From Mesorhizobium sp. Root552 (GTDB lineage: Bacteria; Pseudomonadota; Alphaproteobacteria; Rhizobiales; Rhizobiaceae), in contig NZ_LMFV01000001.1 in NCBI RefSeq assembly GCF_001427285.1, positions 195,351-259,350 of the forward strand: DNA of 64,000 bases, in the 5' to 3' direction. Within the stretch, counting starts at the first letter, position 1, and each line of letters begins with the position of its first letter. Under the pieces are notes generated by a model. That model had not been told where the DNA came from and ran no database searches. It was given only the letters and a program-made list of their open reading frames with translations. This document shows positions 43,973 through 54,730 of the stretch, piece after piece. The translations under genes and the position numbers were made by a program.

Positions 43973-45259
43973 TCACGGACGCACCTGCCCCGAGCCGCGC
44001 ACGCGATACTTGAACGAGGTCAGTTGCTCGACACCCACCGGTCCGCGCGCATGCATCTTGCCGGTGGCGATGCCGATCTCGGCGCCCATGCCGAATTCGC
44101 CGCCATCGGCAAACTGCGTCGAGGCGTTGTGCAGAAGGATCGCCGAATCGATCTCGTTGAAGAAGCGCTCGACCGCCTTGGCATCATCGGCCACGATTGC
44201 TTCGGTGTGATGCGAGGAGAACGTCTCGATGTGCTCGATCGCTCCGCCAACACCGTCCACCAGCTTCACCGAGATGATGGCGTCGAGATATTCGGTGCGC
44301 CAGTCGGCCTCGCTCGCCGGAACCGCATCGCTGAACGCAGACAGCACCTCTTCGTCCGCCCTTATCTCGCAGCCGGCCGCTTTCAGCGCCTCCAGCACCG
44401 GCTTCAGATGCGTAGCCGCCACGGCGCGATCCACCAGCAGCGTTTCCGCCGCGCCGCAGATGCCGGTCCGGCGCATCTTGGCGTTCACGGCAATCTTCAC
44501 CGCCATGTCGAGAGCGGCGGACCTGTCGATGTAGAGATGGCAGATGCCTTCCAGATGCGCGAACACCGGCACGCGCGCTTCCGTCTGCACGCGCTCGACC
44601 AGACTGCGCCCGCCACGCGGGATGATCACGTCGAGATTGCCGGCAAGCCCTTTGAGCATCTCGCCGACGGCGGCGCGATCGGTCGTCGGCACAAGCTGGA
44701 TCGCATCCTGCGGCAGACCCGCCGCCTTCAACCCTTCCACCAGGCAGGCATGGATCGCCGCCGAGGAATTGAGCGAATCCGAACCGCCGCGCAGGATCAC
44801 CGGATTGCCGGCCTTGAGGCACAGCGCACCCGCGTCCGCCGTCACGTTCGGCCGGCTCTCGTAGATCACGCCGACGACGCCAAGCGGCGTCCGCACACGT
44901 TCGATATGCAGGCCGTTCGGCCGGTCCCATTCTGCGATGACGTCGCCCACCGGATCGCGCAGCTCCGCAATGGCGCGGATGCCGTCTGCCACGGCGCGGA
45001 TGCGCGCGGGCGAAAGCTTCAGCCGGTCGAGCATCGCCGGCGACAGGCCCGCCTCCTCGCCGTTCGCCATATCGATGACGTTGGCGTCGAGAATATCCTG
45101 CTCGTGCCGCGCAATCGCCTCGGCCATGCCGATCAGCGCGGCATGCTTGCGTTCGGCGTTGGCGATCGCCAGTGGTCGTGCGGCGGCGCGCGCCTTGCGG
45201 CCGATCTCGGCCATCAAGGCAATGGTGTCGTCCCCGGATCGGTCATGCGTCGTCAGCAT
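43973..45259 (-). CDS. proA: Gamma-glutamyl phosphate reductase ProA
   Basis: 428 residues, normal length. Catalytic Cys in [19 protein letters not shown]/substrate motifs [39 protein letters not shown] and the C-terminal [24 protein letters not shown]. It reduces glutamyl-5-phosphate to the semialdehyde, the second step of proline synthesis. It starts 15 nt after proB. Confidence 0.96.
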   Translation of the reverse strand: MLTTHDRSGDDTIALMAEIGRKARAAARPLAIANAERKHAALIGMAEAIARHEQDILDANVIDMANGEEAGLSPAMLDRLKLSPARIRAVADGIRAIAELRDPVGDVIAEWDRPNGLHIERVRTPLGVVGVIYESRPNVTADAGALCLKAGNPVILRGGSDSLNSSAAIHACLVEGLKAAGLPQDAIQLVPTTDRAAVGEMLKGLAGNLDVIIPRGGRSLVERVQTEARVPVFAHLEGICHLYIDRSAALDMAVKIAVNAKMRRTGICGAAETLLVDRAVAATHLKPVLEALKAAGCEIRADEEVLSAFSDAVPASEADWRTEYLDAIISVKLVDGVGGAIEHIETFSSHHTEAIVADDAKAVERFFNEIDSAILLHNASTQFADGGEFGMGAEIGIATGKMHARGPVGVEQLTSFKYRVRGSGQVRP

Positions 45260-45274
45260 GTCTCATCCTTTCGC

Positions 45275-46414
45275 CTACGCATCGACGTCGCTCACCACCA
45301 GGTCGTCGCGGTGGATCATGGCCGAACGCGCCTCGTAGCCGAGCACCGCCTCGATCTCGGCCGTTTTCAATCCCGCGATCCTTACGGCATCGGCGGCATC
45401 GTATGCAACCAGCCCACGCGCGATCTCGCGGCCGTCGGGCGAGAGGATCGCCACAGTATCGCCACGCGCGAAGTTGCCGCTCACCAGTTTCACGCCCGCC
45501 GGCAACAGCGACTTGCCCGACAACAGCGCCTTCACCGCACCCTCGTCCACGGTCAGCCTTCCGGCCGGCTCAAGCTGGCCCGCGATCCAGGTCTTGTAGC
45601 CCTTCACCGGGTGGTTGCTCGGCTTGAACAAGGTCGCCCGCTCGCCGCGCTCTATCGCCATCAAAGGCGATTGCCGCGTGCCGGCGGTGATGATCATCGC
45701 GGTTCCCGCAGCGGTCGCGATCTTGCCGGCGTCGAGCTTGGTCCTCATGCCGCCGCGCGAAAGCTCCGAAGCCGCAGCGCCCGCCATCGCCTCGATGTCG
45801 GGCGTGATGCGCGCAACCAGCGGAATGAACGTCGCCTTGGGGTCCAGTGCCGGCGGAGCCGTATAAAGCCCGTCAATGTCGGACAACAGCACCAGAAGAT
45901 CCGCGCCCATCATGGTGGCGACGCGCGCCGCCAGCCGGTCGTTGTCGCCATAGCGGATTTCCGACGTCGCCACCGTGTCGTTCTCGTTGATGACCGGCAC
46001 CGCCTTCATCTTCAACAAGGTCGAGATCGTCGCGCGCGCATTGAGGTAGCGCCGCCGTTCCTCGGTGTCGCCAAGCGTCAAAAGGATCTGCCCGGACTTA
46101 AGGCCGTGGCTGCCCAGCGCATCCGACCACGCGCCGGCGAGCGCAATCTGCCCGACCGCAGCCGCCGCCTGGCTTTCCTCCAGCTTCAGCGCCTTCCTGC
46201 CAAGCCCGAGTATGGTGCGGCCAAGCGCGATTGCGCCGGACGACACCACCAGCATCTCCGCGCCGCCCTCGGTCAGGGCGCCGATGTCATCGGCAAGCGA
46301 AGCCAGCCAGTCGCGCTTCAGCCCCTTGCTGCGATCCACCAGCAATGCCGAACCGACCTTGACCGCAATGCGGCGATATTTCTTCAGGGAAAGGGTGGTC
46401 ATGCCAGTCGCCAT
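45275..46414 (-). CDS. proB: Glutamate 5-kinase ProB
   Basis: 379 residues from the ATG at 46414; a GTG at 46432 and an ATG at 46402 are alternatives. Amino-acid kinase domain: [67 protein letters not shown]-terminal PUA domain (about 280-370: [35 protein letters not shown]) is present. First step of proline synthesis. The gene starts within a few bases of the obgE stop. Confidence 0.95.
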   Translation of the reverse strand: MATGMTTLSLKKYRRIAVKVGSALLVDRSKGLKRDWLASLADDIGALTEGGAEMLVVSSGAIALGRTILGLGRKALKLEESQAAAAVGQIALAGAWSDALGSHGLKSGQILLTLGDTEERRRYLNARATISTLLKMKAVPVINENDTVATSEIRYGDNDRLAARVATMMGADLLVLLSDIDGLYTAPPALDPKATFIPLVARITPDIEAMAGAAASELSRGGMRTKLDAGKIATAAGTAMIITAGTRQSPLMAIERGERATLFKPSNHPVKGYKTWIAGQLEPAGRLTVDEGAVKALLSGKSLLPAGVKLVSGNFARGDTVAILSPDGREIARGLVAYDAADAVRIAGLKTAEIEAVLGYEARSAMIHRDDLVVSDVDA

Positions 46415-46419
46415 AACCG

Positions 46420-47490
<1,071 letters not shown>

Positions 47491-47585
47491 CTATTGCGCT
47501 TCGCTATCCGGCCTTCCCTACCCTATGGTGCGGGCAAGCGCGAGAGCAGACAAAACGATTCTGCCGGTGAGCAGGAGATATCGCA

Positions 47586-48446
47586 ATGAAGCTGGTGACT
47601 TACAACGTGCAATTCGGCGTCGGCCGCGACGCCAAGGTCGGCCTGGAGCGCATTGCCGCAAGCGTCGCCGATGCCGACATCATCGCCTTGCAGGAAGTCA
47701 CCCGCAACTATCCCACCAATGGCGGCATCGACATGGTCGCCGGCCTCACCGCGCTGTTGCCCGACCACTACCATGTCTATGGCGCGGCGATGGACATCGA
47801 CTTCGGCGCGCTGGCGCCCAATCCGCCCAAGCCAGCGCTGCGCTTCCAGTTCGGCAACATGCTTTTCTCGCGCTGGCCGATCGCGTCCAGCCGCAACCTG
47901 CTGTTGCCGCGCAGCCGCACCTACGACAAGGCCAACCTGCAACGCGCCGCGCTTGAGGGCCTGATCGTCACGCCGCTTGGGCCGCTGCGCTTCTACAGCG
48001 TCCATCTCGACCACGTGAACATGGACGAGCGCATCATGCAGATCCGCTACCTGAAGGAGCGCGCCTTCGGCTATCCGAAGGAAGGCGGCTCCATCACCGG
48101 CGCCGGCGAATACGGCTTTCCCGAGCCGCCCTGCCCTGAGGGTTTCGCGCTCATGGGCGATTTCAACATGCGCCCCGGCGAACCTGAATATGCCGAGATG
48201 GCCGGCGCGCCCGATCCGCTGTTCGGCCACCGCATCGTTGCCCATCATCCCGTCGATGCCTCGCGCCTGGCAGGACCGCCGCCGGAGGAAAGCGTCAGTT
48301 GGACGGACCTCACCGGAGCCGGCAAGCATTCGCGCCTCGACTACTGCTTCGTGTCCGCCGGCCTCGCCCCGCATGTGAAGGATTGCTGGATCGACAACGA
48401 CGCCGACGGCTCCGACCACCAGCCTGTCTGGACCGTGCTGGAATAA
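47586..48446 (+). CDS. Endonuclease/exonuclease/phosphatase-fold protein
   Basis: 286 residues, no signal peptide; GAGCAGGAG precedes the ATG. The EEP catalytic set is readable: VTYNVQFGVG, IIALQEVTRNY (metal Glu), VHLDHVN, LMGDFNMRPGEPEY and the final GSDHQPVW (catalytic His). Members hydrolyse phosphodiesters in nucleic acids, sphingomyelin or inositol phosphates; the substrate is unclear. It is the only plus-strand gene inside an otherwise minus-strand ribosomal/obgE cluster, with repeats on its 3' side. Confidence 0.85.
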   Translation: MKLVTYNVQFGVGRDAKVGLERIAASVADADIIALQEVTRNYPTNGGIDMVAGLTALLPDHYHVYGAAMDIDFGALAPNPPKPALRFQFGNMLFSRWPIASSRNLLLPRSRTYDKANLQRAALEGLIVTPLGPLRFYSVHLDHVNMDERIMQIRYLKERAFGYPKEGGSITGAGEYGFPEPPCPEGFALMGDFNMRPGEPEYAEMAGAPDPLFGHRIVAHHPVDASRLAGPPPEESVSWTDLTGAGKHSRLDYCFVSAGLAPHVKDCWIDNDADGSDHQPVWTVLE

Positions 48447-48955
48447 GTACACCGCCTCCCCACCTCAAGCGGCGAGCAACCCCTCCGCCTCGCGCCCTGT
48501 CGGCAAGAGCGCACATCTGCCCCTTGTCACCCGCAAGCAGGAACGCACCCCTCCGCTTCGTCATCCCAGAATTCGCTTTCGAGCGAAGCAAGGAAAGAAT
48601 ACCCGGGATCCATGCGGTAACATCGAGGACGCGCATCAACGGTACAGAATCGGTTGCGCTCACCTCTCATCCGACCTCACCTTCGCTCCGCTCGGTTCGG
48701 CCACCTTCTCCCACAAGGGGCGAAGGAGACGCCTGCATCGGCATTACCGCTAAGTACCCACGTTGAACGTTGGCCGGAACGCAGATGCCGACCTACCTTC
48801 GCCCCTTGTGGGGTGAGAAGTGGTGCGCGGAGCGCACGAAAAGCCCCTGAATGGGCTTTTCGAACGACGAACGCCCTGAGCCATAACGAAGGGCTGGGCA
48901 GTGGCCGAGCGTAGCGAGGTCGGATGAGGGGTGTTTGAGCGCAAACGCTGACGCC

Positions 48956-48981
48956 CCCTCTCCCCGCCTGCGGGGAGAGGG
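48956..48981. repeat. Perfect 11-bp palindromic element
   Basis: CCCTCTCCCCG and its complement are separated by CCTG. It forms a very strong hairpin typical of dispersed rhizobial intergenic repeats. Confidence 0.7.
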
Positions 48982-49270
48982 TAAGGGTGAGGGGCAGCGC
49001 TGAGCTAGCCAAGCGTGGACCAAATGCGGGCCACTACCCGTCTAACCCCTTGTTCCTACTCGCTTCCTACAAAATCTCACGCCCGCTTATCCCCACCCTC
49101 CGTGTCTCCCGCATACTCATGCCATCGCCCTTGCGGGAGACCTGGTGCGCACCGGGTATCAGGGAAGGGCGTCGGTGCCGGATTGGTCGCATGACGGTGT
49201 GAAGTCCGGGCCTCGACTGAGCCAGCGGGCCGCATAGACGGCAGCGCCCCCTCAGGGAGGCAAGACCACC

Positions 49271-49331
49271 GGACGGGCGGCCGCAAGGCCGCATACTTTA
49301 CCTAAACGAGCGACCGAACGGCCGCCCGTCC
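49271..49331. repeat. 13-bp inverted repeat with 35-nt spacer
   Basis: GGACGGGCGGCCG at 49271-49283 is exactly complementary to 49319-49331. There is no open frame inside. Possible remnant of a small mobile element or a structured RNA. Confidence 0.5.
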
Positions 49332-49669
49332 TCCCGACCTCTCAAATGAGGTCAGTTCTTTGACAATGGCCAGACGGATCAATCCGGGCGTGGCGATGAT
49401 AAAGTGCGACCTTGGTCAGCCGTCCGGCCATTCGTCGGGGTCCCCGCCAGCGACGAGCGAAGCGAGGGAGCTTAAAGGCGGGGCAAAGAACCCCAGACGG
49501 CTTTAGCCGGGCGTGGCAATGAACAAGCACACCCATCTCGTCGTCATCCTAGGGCGGAGCAGGCCGAAGGCCGTTGCGAAGACCCTAGGATCCATGCCGT
49601 GACCAAGCGGCATTACTCTGGGCGGCGGTGCGCAAGCGAGGCGGGAAACCATCCCGCCCCGCCTTTGGT

Positions 49670-50260
49670 TCACGAGTGTGCCCAGGTCCTGAGGCTCGAC
49701 CAGGTCCGCCGGTCCAGCCTGTAGCGCTCGACCGGCACCTTGCCGGCGACGATCGAGTTCAGCATGCCCTGTCCGGCATACTGGAAACCGCACTTGTGGA
49801 TGACGCGCCGCGAGGCCGGATTGATGACCCGGCACGATGCATGAAGCGAGGTGATCTCGGTTGCCCTGAAGGCAAGATCGACCAGCGCATGCGCCGCTTC
49901 GGTGGCGTAACCCTGACCCCAGTAAGGTTCGCCGATCCAATAGCCCAGTTCCAGCCCGCGATCGGTCTGGTTGAGGCCGGCGCAACCGACGAGCGCGCCA
50001 TTTTCGGAACGCGTCAGCGCATAGACCGCGCCGCCGAAGCCACCGACCTTGCTGTTGGCGATGAAGGCGCGCGCCTCCGCTTCGCCATAAGGGTTGGGCA
50101 TGCGCGCCAGCATTTCGGCCACGCGGCGGTTATCGGCCAGCGCCACGAGGTCGGCCACGTCGTCGTCATGTGGCGGGCGCATCACCAGGCGCTCGGTCAG
50201 CAGCACCGGGCAATCGATGCGCAAACCCGCGTCGTCTAACTCTTCCTTCTCGGCAACCAT
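49670..50260 (-). CDS. GNAT N-acetyltransferase (RimJ/RimL-like)
   Basis: 196 residues from the ATG at 50260, which has GGAGG 8 nt upstream. Acetyltransf_3 pattern: LLTERLVMRPPHDDDVADLVALADN, GLELGYWIGEPYWGQGYATEAAHALVDLAF (CoA loop) and SCRVINPASRRVIHKCGFQYAGQG. Relatives acetylate N-termini of ribosomal proteins or small molecules. The place next to rpmA and rplU is conserved in Rhizobiales and suggests a ribosome-linked substrate, but this is not proven. Confidence 0.85.
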   Translation of the reverse strand: MVAEKEELDDAGLRIDCPVLLTERLVMRPPHDDDVADLVALADNRRVAEMLARMPNPYGEAEARAFIANSKVGGFGGAVYALTRSENGALVGCAGLNQTDRGLELGYWIGEPYWGQGYATEAAHALVDLAFRATEITSLHASCRVINPASRRVIHKCGFQYAGQGMLNSIVAGKVPVERYRLDRRTWSSLRTWAHS

Positions 50261-50380
50261 CGAATTGTCCTCCAGGCGAAAGAAAAAGGGGAGATGGCGA
50301 CCCATCTCCCCTGATCCTTTTCCTGGCTTGGCCAGACACCGGTCCCGAGATGGGGCGCCGGTATCTAAGTGCGGAACCGG

Positions 50381-50650
50381 CTACTCCGCGGCCTTCTGCA
50401 TCGGGTTTACCGATACGTAGGTTCGGCCATTGGCTTTTTTGTTGAAGGTCACTGCGCCTGCTTCGAGCGCAAAAAGGGTGTGGTCCGTGCCCATGCCGAC
50501 GTTGACGCCGGGATGCCACTGGGTGCCGCGTTGGCGAATGATAATGTTGCCCGGAATGACGGCTTCGCCACCGAACTTCTTCACGCCAAGGCGCTTGGAG
50601 TGCGAATCGCGACCGTTGCGCGACGAACCGCCAGCTTTCTTGTGTGCCAT
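50381..50650 (-). CDS. rpmA: 50S ribosomal protein L27
   Basis: 89 residues: [22 protein letters not shown] and [29 protein letters not shown] are unmistakable L27. The N-terminus begins directly with AHKK, so no Firmicute-type cleaved extension is present. The protein reaches the peptidyl-transferase centre. It is co-transcribed downstream of rplU. Confidence 0.98.
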   Translation of the reverse strand: MAHKKAGGSSRNGRDSHSKRLGVKKFGGEAVIPGNIIIRQRGTQWHPGVNVGMGTDHTLFALEAGAVTFNKKANGRTYVSVNPMQKAAE

Positions 50651-50739
50651 CTTAGTGCTCCTTTGCGCCGTCTCAGGCGCTTGCGATCCTTATGGACGCG
50701 CTTGGCGTCCGTTTCAAGTCCGATCAGGCGACCGGCGAA

Positions 50740-51357
50740 TTACTTCTTCGCCAGTTCCTTGGCCTGCTCGCGCCAGTCCTTGATCTGGTCGGCGCTGAAA
50801 GGCATGTGCTCGTCGATCTTGGCGACGTCGGCATCCGACAGCTTCGCGACCTGCGCGAAGGTGGCGATGCCCTGCTCCTTGAGCTGCTCGGCAGCCACAG
50901 GACCGATGCCCTTGATGACGGTGAGGTCATCCGGCTCGCCCTTCGGCGCCTTGAACAGCGGGGCGGCGGCGGCAGCCTTGGCTTCCGTCTTTGCCTCTGC
51001 CTTGGCTTCGGCCTTTGCAGCAGCCTTCTTCGACGGCTTGGCGCCATCGATCAGGATCTCGGAGATGCGCACCGTGGTGAGCAGCTGGCGATGACCGATC
51101 TTGCGGCGGGAATTCTGGCGGCGGCGCTTCTTGAAAGCGATGACGGTGCGGTTCTTGCCCTGCAGGACAACTTCGGCAGTGACCAGCGCGCCTTCGACGA
51201 ACGGAGCGCCGAATACGACCTTGTCGCCTTCGCCGTGAGCCAGGACATGGCCAATCTCGACGATATCGCCGACCTGGCCTTCGACTTTTTCGATCTTCAG
51301 AAGATCGTTGGCGGCTACGCGATACTGCTTGCCGCCCGTTTTGATGACTGCGAACAT
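50740..51357 (-). CDS. rplU: 50S ribosomal protein L21 with C-terminal helix-hairpin-helix extension
   Basis: 205 residues from the ATG at 51357, twice the usual 103. Residues 1-103 are standard L21 ([39 protein letters not shown]). Then come a Lys/Ala-rich linker ([22 protein letters not shown]) and a helix-hairpin-helix domain ([40 protein letters not shown]). This extension is known in Rhizobiales L21 but its job is unclear; it could contact RNA. First gene of the rplU-rpmA unit. Confidence 0.95.
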   Translation of the reverse strand: MFAVIKTGGKQYRVAANDLLKIEKVEGQVGDIVEIGHVLAHGEGDKVVFGAPFVEGALVTAEVVLQGKNRTVIAFKKRRRQNSRRKIGHRQLLTTVRISEILIDGAKPSKKAAAKAEAKAEAKTEAKAAAAAPLFKAPKGEPDDLTVIKGIGPVAAEQLKEQGIATFAQVAKLSDADVAKIDEHMPFSADQIKDWREQAKELAKK

Positions 51358-51459
51358 TTTTTGCCTTTCGCTGTTCGGTCGGCCTTTGTGAACCACCTGG
51401 TTTCCACGAGGGAATGGCGTTCCGGCCGTCTTTTTGTCAGTCTGCGGGTTCAAAAAACA

Positions 51460-51486
51460 AGCGGCGCGGAAAGCGTTCCACGCCGA
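51460..51486 (-). terminator. Hairpin with T run upstream of rplU (attenuator or terminator candidate)
   Basis: On the minus strand, an imperfect stem (GGCGtGGAA with TTCCgCGCC, AGCG/CGCT loop), then GCTTG and six T residues, about 100 nt before rplU. It could attenuate rplU or end an upstream transcript; coordinates are approximate. Confidence 0.4.
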
Positions 51487-51700
51487 TTGCGCGCTGTCCC
51501 TAACCGAAGGGTCCCGCAAAGTCAAGGCAAACGCCGATTGCGCATGGCGAGAGCGGCCCTTTGCAACGCCGCGGCGCCCACAACTGCCGCAATCTCGCCT
51601 GTCTGGCCCAACCCGCCAAGAAAGCGGCGGATTTGGCCTTGTCTCTAGGCGATACTGCCGCTATCTAGTGCGCCGCGCCGACATGGCGACCACGACCCGC

Positions 51701-51790
51701 GGAGAAGTGGCAGAGTGGTTGAATGCACCGCACTCGAAATGCGGCATACTCGCAAGGGTATCGGGGGTTCGAATCCCTCCTTCTCCGCCA
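51701..51790 (+). tRNA. tRNA-Ser (anticodon CGA)
   Basis: 90 nt with encoded CCA. Acceptor GGAGAAG pairs with CTTCTCC. The anticodon loop CTCGAAA gives CGA, reading UCG. A long variable arm (GCATACTCGCAAGGGTATC) is the class II hallmark of tRNA-Ser. T arm GGGGGTTCGAATCCCTC. Confidence 0.96.
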
Positions 51791-52125
51791 GTCCTATACG
51801 ATCCAATATTCTCTGCCGCCAATATTGACGCCCGGAAAGGCGCAGAACTGCGGGTTTTCGGCCCAAAGCTGTTGACTGCGCTGTCTGCCCGAATCGCCAA
51901 TTTTGCTCTCTCCTGGCGGATATTCTCCAAACCTCTTGACTGCGCGGATTTGGTACGGAGTTGCAAGCCACTGTAAATGCAGAGTTATTTTCGTCGTTCG
52001 AGTCGTACTTTTGTGATGCATAACGGCGGGAGAAAGAGTCTGGGGTCAAACTTTTCAGCCACTGTCATGCGGCTTGGACAACCTCCCGCAGCATGAGCCT
52101 AAACGTCCCCATCTGCAATCTCACT
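51791..52125. other. Intergenic region between tRNA-Ser and the distal CRISPR end
   Basis: 335 nt without a supported gene. I looked for a duplicate of the tRNA-Ser 3' end here and at the right end of the cas region, as expected for an integrated island, and did not find one. Confidence 0.4.
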
Positions 52126-54217
52126 GTTTCGATCCGCGCCCCCGTGAAGGGAGCGACGTTTCCTTTCGTGAAACGTTTGACTAGTTTGCGGAGTTTCGAT
52201 CCGCGCCCCCGTGAAGGGAGCGACCCAGCGGCCCAGCGAACCCCAAGAGCGCTTCGATGTTTCGATCCGCGCCCCCGTGAAGGGAGCGACCCGTGCCCAG
52301 AACGAGGTTCGCGGTATTGCCGTGTTTCGATCCGCGCCCCCGTGAAGGGAGCGACCTTGCCGAAGGGCGGGCCTCGCGCATGTCGCGATGTTTCGATCCG
52401 CGCCCCCGTGAAGGGAGCGACCCGTCGAGAATTCCAAGTCCAGCCTCTACAGCTTGTTTCGATCCGCGCCCCCGTGAAGGGAGCGACGCGAAGCCGCCGA
52501 CCGCCTCGAAGCTCTTGAGCGCGAGTTTCGATCCGCGCCCCCGTGAAGGGAGCGACCCTCTCGTGGGCTGATGGATTTCAAATGGTCGTTGTTTCGATCC
52601 GCGCCCCCGTGAAGGGAGCGACATTGCGCCAACTATGCTGGTGAACACACCAACAGCGTTTCGATCCGCGCCCCCGTGAAGGGAGCGACCGGTTGAGCAC
52701 ATCGAGCGAGCCGTTGAAGCGCTCGTTTCGATCCGCGCCCCCGTGAAGGGAGCGACGCTACGTGCCTTCAAAAACGAGCGGCAAGACCGGTTTCGATCCG
52801 CGCCCCCGTGAAGGGAGCGACAACGAAACCTTTATGGAGCTTGTTAATCATCCGACGTTTCGATCCGCGCCCCCGTGAAGGGAGCGACTTACGCCGCTTT
52901 CCTTGATGCCATTCCCACAGGAGTTTCGATCCGCGCCCCCGTGAAGGGAGCGACGCGAACCAGTCGCGGAGCGTCATGCCCCCGCATGGTTTCGATCCGC
53001 GCCCCCGTGAAGGGAGCGACTACGGGATGCACGGCGACGGGCCATGAAGGCGAAGTTTCGATCCGCGCCCCCGTGAAGGGAGCGACACGGATGATGCGCA
53101 CCACTGTCGAGCCGCCCATGTTTCGATCCGCGCCCCCGTGAAGGGAGCGACCTCGGCTGTCAGGAATGGAGCAAAGCAATGGCATTGTTTCGATCCGCGC
53201 CCCCGTGAAGGGAGCGACCTCCAGCGCCCCCACCGCATCAGACACCTGCTTGCGTTTCGATCCGCGCCCCCGTGAAGGGAGCGACAACGGCCTGCGCAGC
53301 CTCTTGTGCCGTTTCGTCTGTTTCGATCCGCGCCCCCGTGAAGGGAGCGACTTACGCCGCTTTCCTTGATGCCATTCCCACAGGAGTTTCGATCCGCGCC
53401 CCCGTGAAGGGAGCGACCCGACCAGATGCAGAACATTATATCCCGAACCGAGTTTCGATCCGCGCCCCCGTGAAGGGAGCGACCAAGCACGTCGCCCGGC
53501 TCATGCGCGAGAAAGAGGTTTCGATCCGCGCCCCCGTGAAGGGAGCGACGCAAATCTCGCTTGCAAATATTGAGCTAGCCAAGTTTCGATCCGCGCCCCC
53601 GTGAAGGGAGCGACCAACCGTTTACGGTCAGAAGACAAACAGCGCCGCGTTTCGATCCGCGCCCCCGTGAAGGGAGCGACTCCTGGAGGCGGTATGAGTG
53701 GCGTCTACGAAACAGTTTCGATCCGCGCCCCCGTGAAGGGAGCGACTTGACGTGTTCGTCTGCAAGCGCCGCTATGCGGAGTTTCGATCCGCGCCCCCGT
53801 GAAGGGAGCGACGCGTGGCGATGAGGTTAGTCATGGGCGGAGCGCTCCAGTTTCGATCCGCGCCCCCGTGAAGGGAGCGACCAGCCTGTTTTCGATGCCA
53901 GTTCTTCCGGCGTGATGTTTCGATCCGCGCCCCCGTGAAGGGAGCGACACCAGCAACGATCCTGACAGCCTACCCATGCAATGTTTCGATCCGCGCCCCC
54001 GTGAAGGGAGCGACCCAAGTGCCCGGCTCGCTATATCGGCTAATGAAAGTTTCGATCCGCGCCCCCGTGAAGGGAGCGACAGGTCGACCATATCCTGCCT
54101 GATGTGCTTGGAGGCGTTTCGATCCGCGCCCCCGTGAAGGGAGCGACGTCATCATTTGCAGCAACAAGCTGGAGGCGGCTGGACAGTTTCGATCCGCGCC
54201 CCCGTGAAGGGAGCGAC
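52126..54217 (-). CRISPR. Type I-C CRISPR array, 32 repeats and 31 spacers
   Basis: Repeats are 32 nt and I read all 32 as identical. On the plus strand they begin GTTTCGATCC and end AGGGAGCGAC; the transcribed (minus) strand begins GTCGCTCCCT and ends GGATCGAAAC, the I-C repeat family. Spacers are 33-38 nt, mostly 34 or 35. The first repeat is 52126-52157 and the last 54186-54217. The cas genes and leader lie on the high-coordinate side, so the newest spacers are near 54186. No degenerate terminal repeat is present at 52126. Spacers 52889-52922 and 53352-53385 are identical. Confidence 0.98.
52889..52922 (-). repeat. Duplicated CRISPR spacer (second copy at 53352-53385)
   Basis: The 34-nt spacer beginning TTACGCCGCTTTCC and ending CCCACAGGA occurs at both positions, seven repeat units apart. 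Neighbouring spacers differ on both sides, so only one unit is shared. Confidence 0.95.
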
Positions 54218-54433
54218 TGTCACAGAGCTAACCCAGTGGCTAGACGGGGTAAATAGGGTGTCAGGCGCGAACCCGGGCAGAAATGCACAGGCATCACCGA
54301 TTCCAGGCGGCGGGGACCAAAAAAGCTTCACTATTTCAAAGAACTGGCCGAGGTGCGAACCTACCGGGATTTTCCGGCACGCTTGGGGTTCGCGCCGGCA
54401 TGCGTTGTGAGGTCGCAAGCGTCCGCCCGTGCC
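54218..54433 (-). promoter_or_regulatory. CRISPR leader
   Basis: 216 nt between cas2 and the newest repeat, no gene. Read on the minus strand it has an inverted GGCGCGAACC/GGTTCGCAC pair and the T-run GCTTTTTTGG near the middle. It should hold the crRNA promoter and the integration signals for Cas1-Cas2. Confidence 0.75.
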
Positions 54434-54724
54434 TCAGACAATCAGGGTGCCGCCCAGATCGGCCGCCGGCTTGGCGCCGATATGTTCCACCTTACGCTGC
54501 CAGTTGGAACCCAGATAATAGTAGCGTAGGCTGTCAGTCTGCGGGTCAATGAGCCCCTCCAGCCGTGCCCTCAACCGTGTCCACTGGGCAGGGTCGACCT
54601 CTATCTCGAAGACGGAATATTGCACCCGCTGCCCGAAATCGAGGCAGGCCCGCGCCACCCGGCGCAGCCTGGCCGCGCCGTTGCCCCCACTGGTGGCGAC
54701 ATCGTAGGTGACAAGAACCAGCAT
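54434..54724 (-). CDS. cas2: CRISPR-associated Cas2 (type I-C)
   Basis: 96 residues: [11 protein letters not shown] with the conserved YDV start and [22 protein letters not shown] typical of Cas2. Cas2 dimers scaffold two Cas1 dimers for spacer integration. Last cas gene, 6 nt after cas1, followed by the leader. Confidence 0.97.
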   Translation of the reverse strand: MLVLVTYDVATSGGNGAARLRRVARACLDFGQRVQYSVFEIEVDPAQWTRLRARLEGLIDPQTDSLRYYYLGSNWQRKVEHIGAKPAADLGGTLIV

Positions 54725-54730
54725 GGCCGC

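Larger units (their letters stand above)
48447..49669. repeat. Cluster of palindromic repeats, no gene
   Basis: 1.2 kb without a supported gene. It contains an imperfect inverted pair (about 48659-48735 against 48795-48935), a perfect 11-bp palindrome (48956-48981), a 13-bp inverted repeat (49271-49283 with 49319-49331) and an inverted TCCTAGGG/CCCTAGGA element (49543-49602). Such palindromic intergenic elements are frequent in Rhizobiales genomes. Short open frames here run through the repeats and look spurious. Confidence 0.7.

Noticed and set aside
48447..49300. Short open frames in the repeat region (for example 48654-48914 and 48677-49012)
   Set aside because: They run through palindromic repeats, overlap each other on both strands and have no start signals.
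51791..52125. Attachment-site duplicate of tRNA-Ser
   Set aside because: No copy of the tRNA 3' end was found here or near 62.2-62.4 kb.
52093..54410. Many open frames with repeated [20 protein letters not shown] or [10 protein letters not shown] peptides
   Set aside because: They are translations of the CRISPR repeats in several frames, not proteins.
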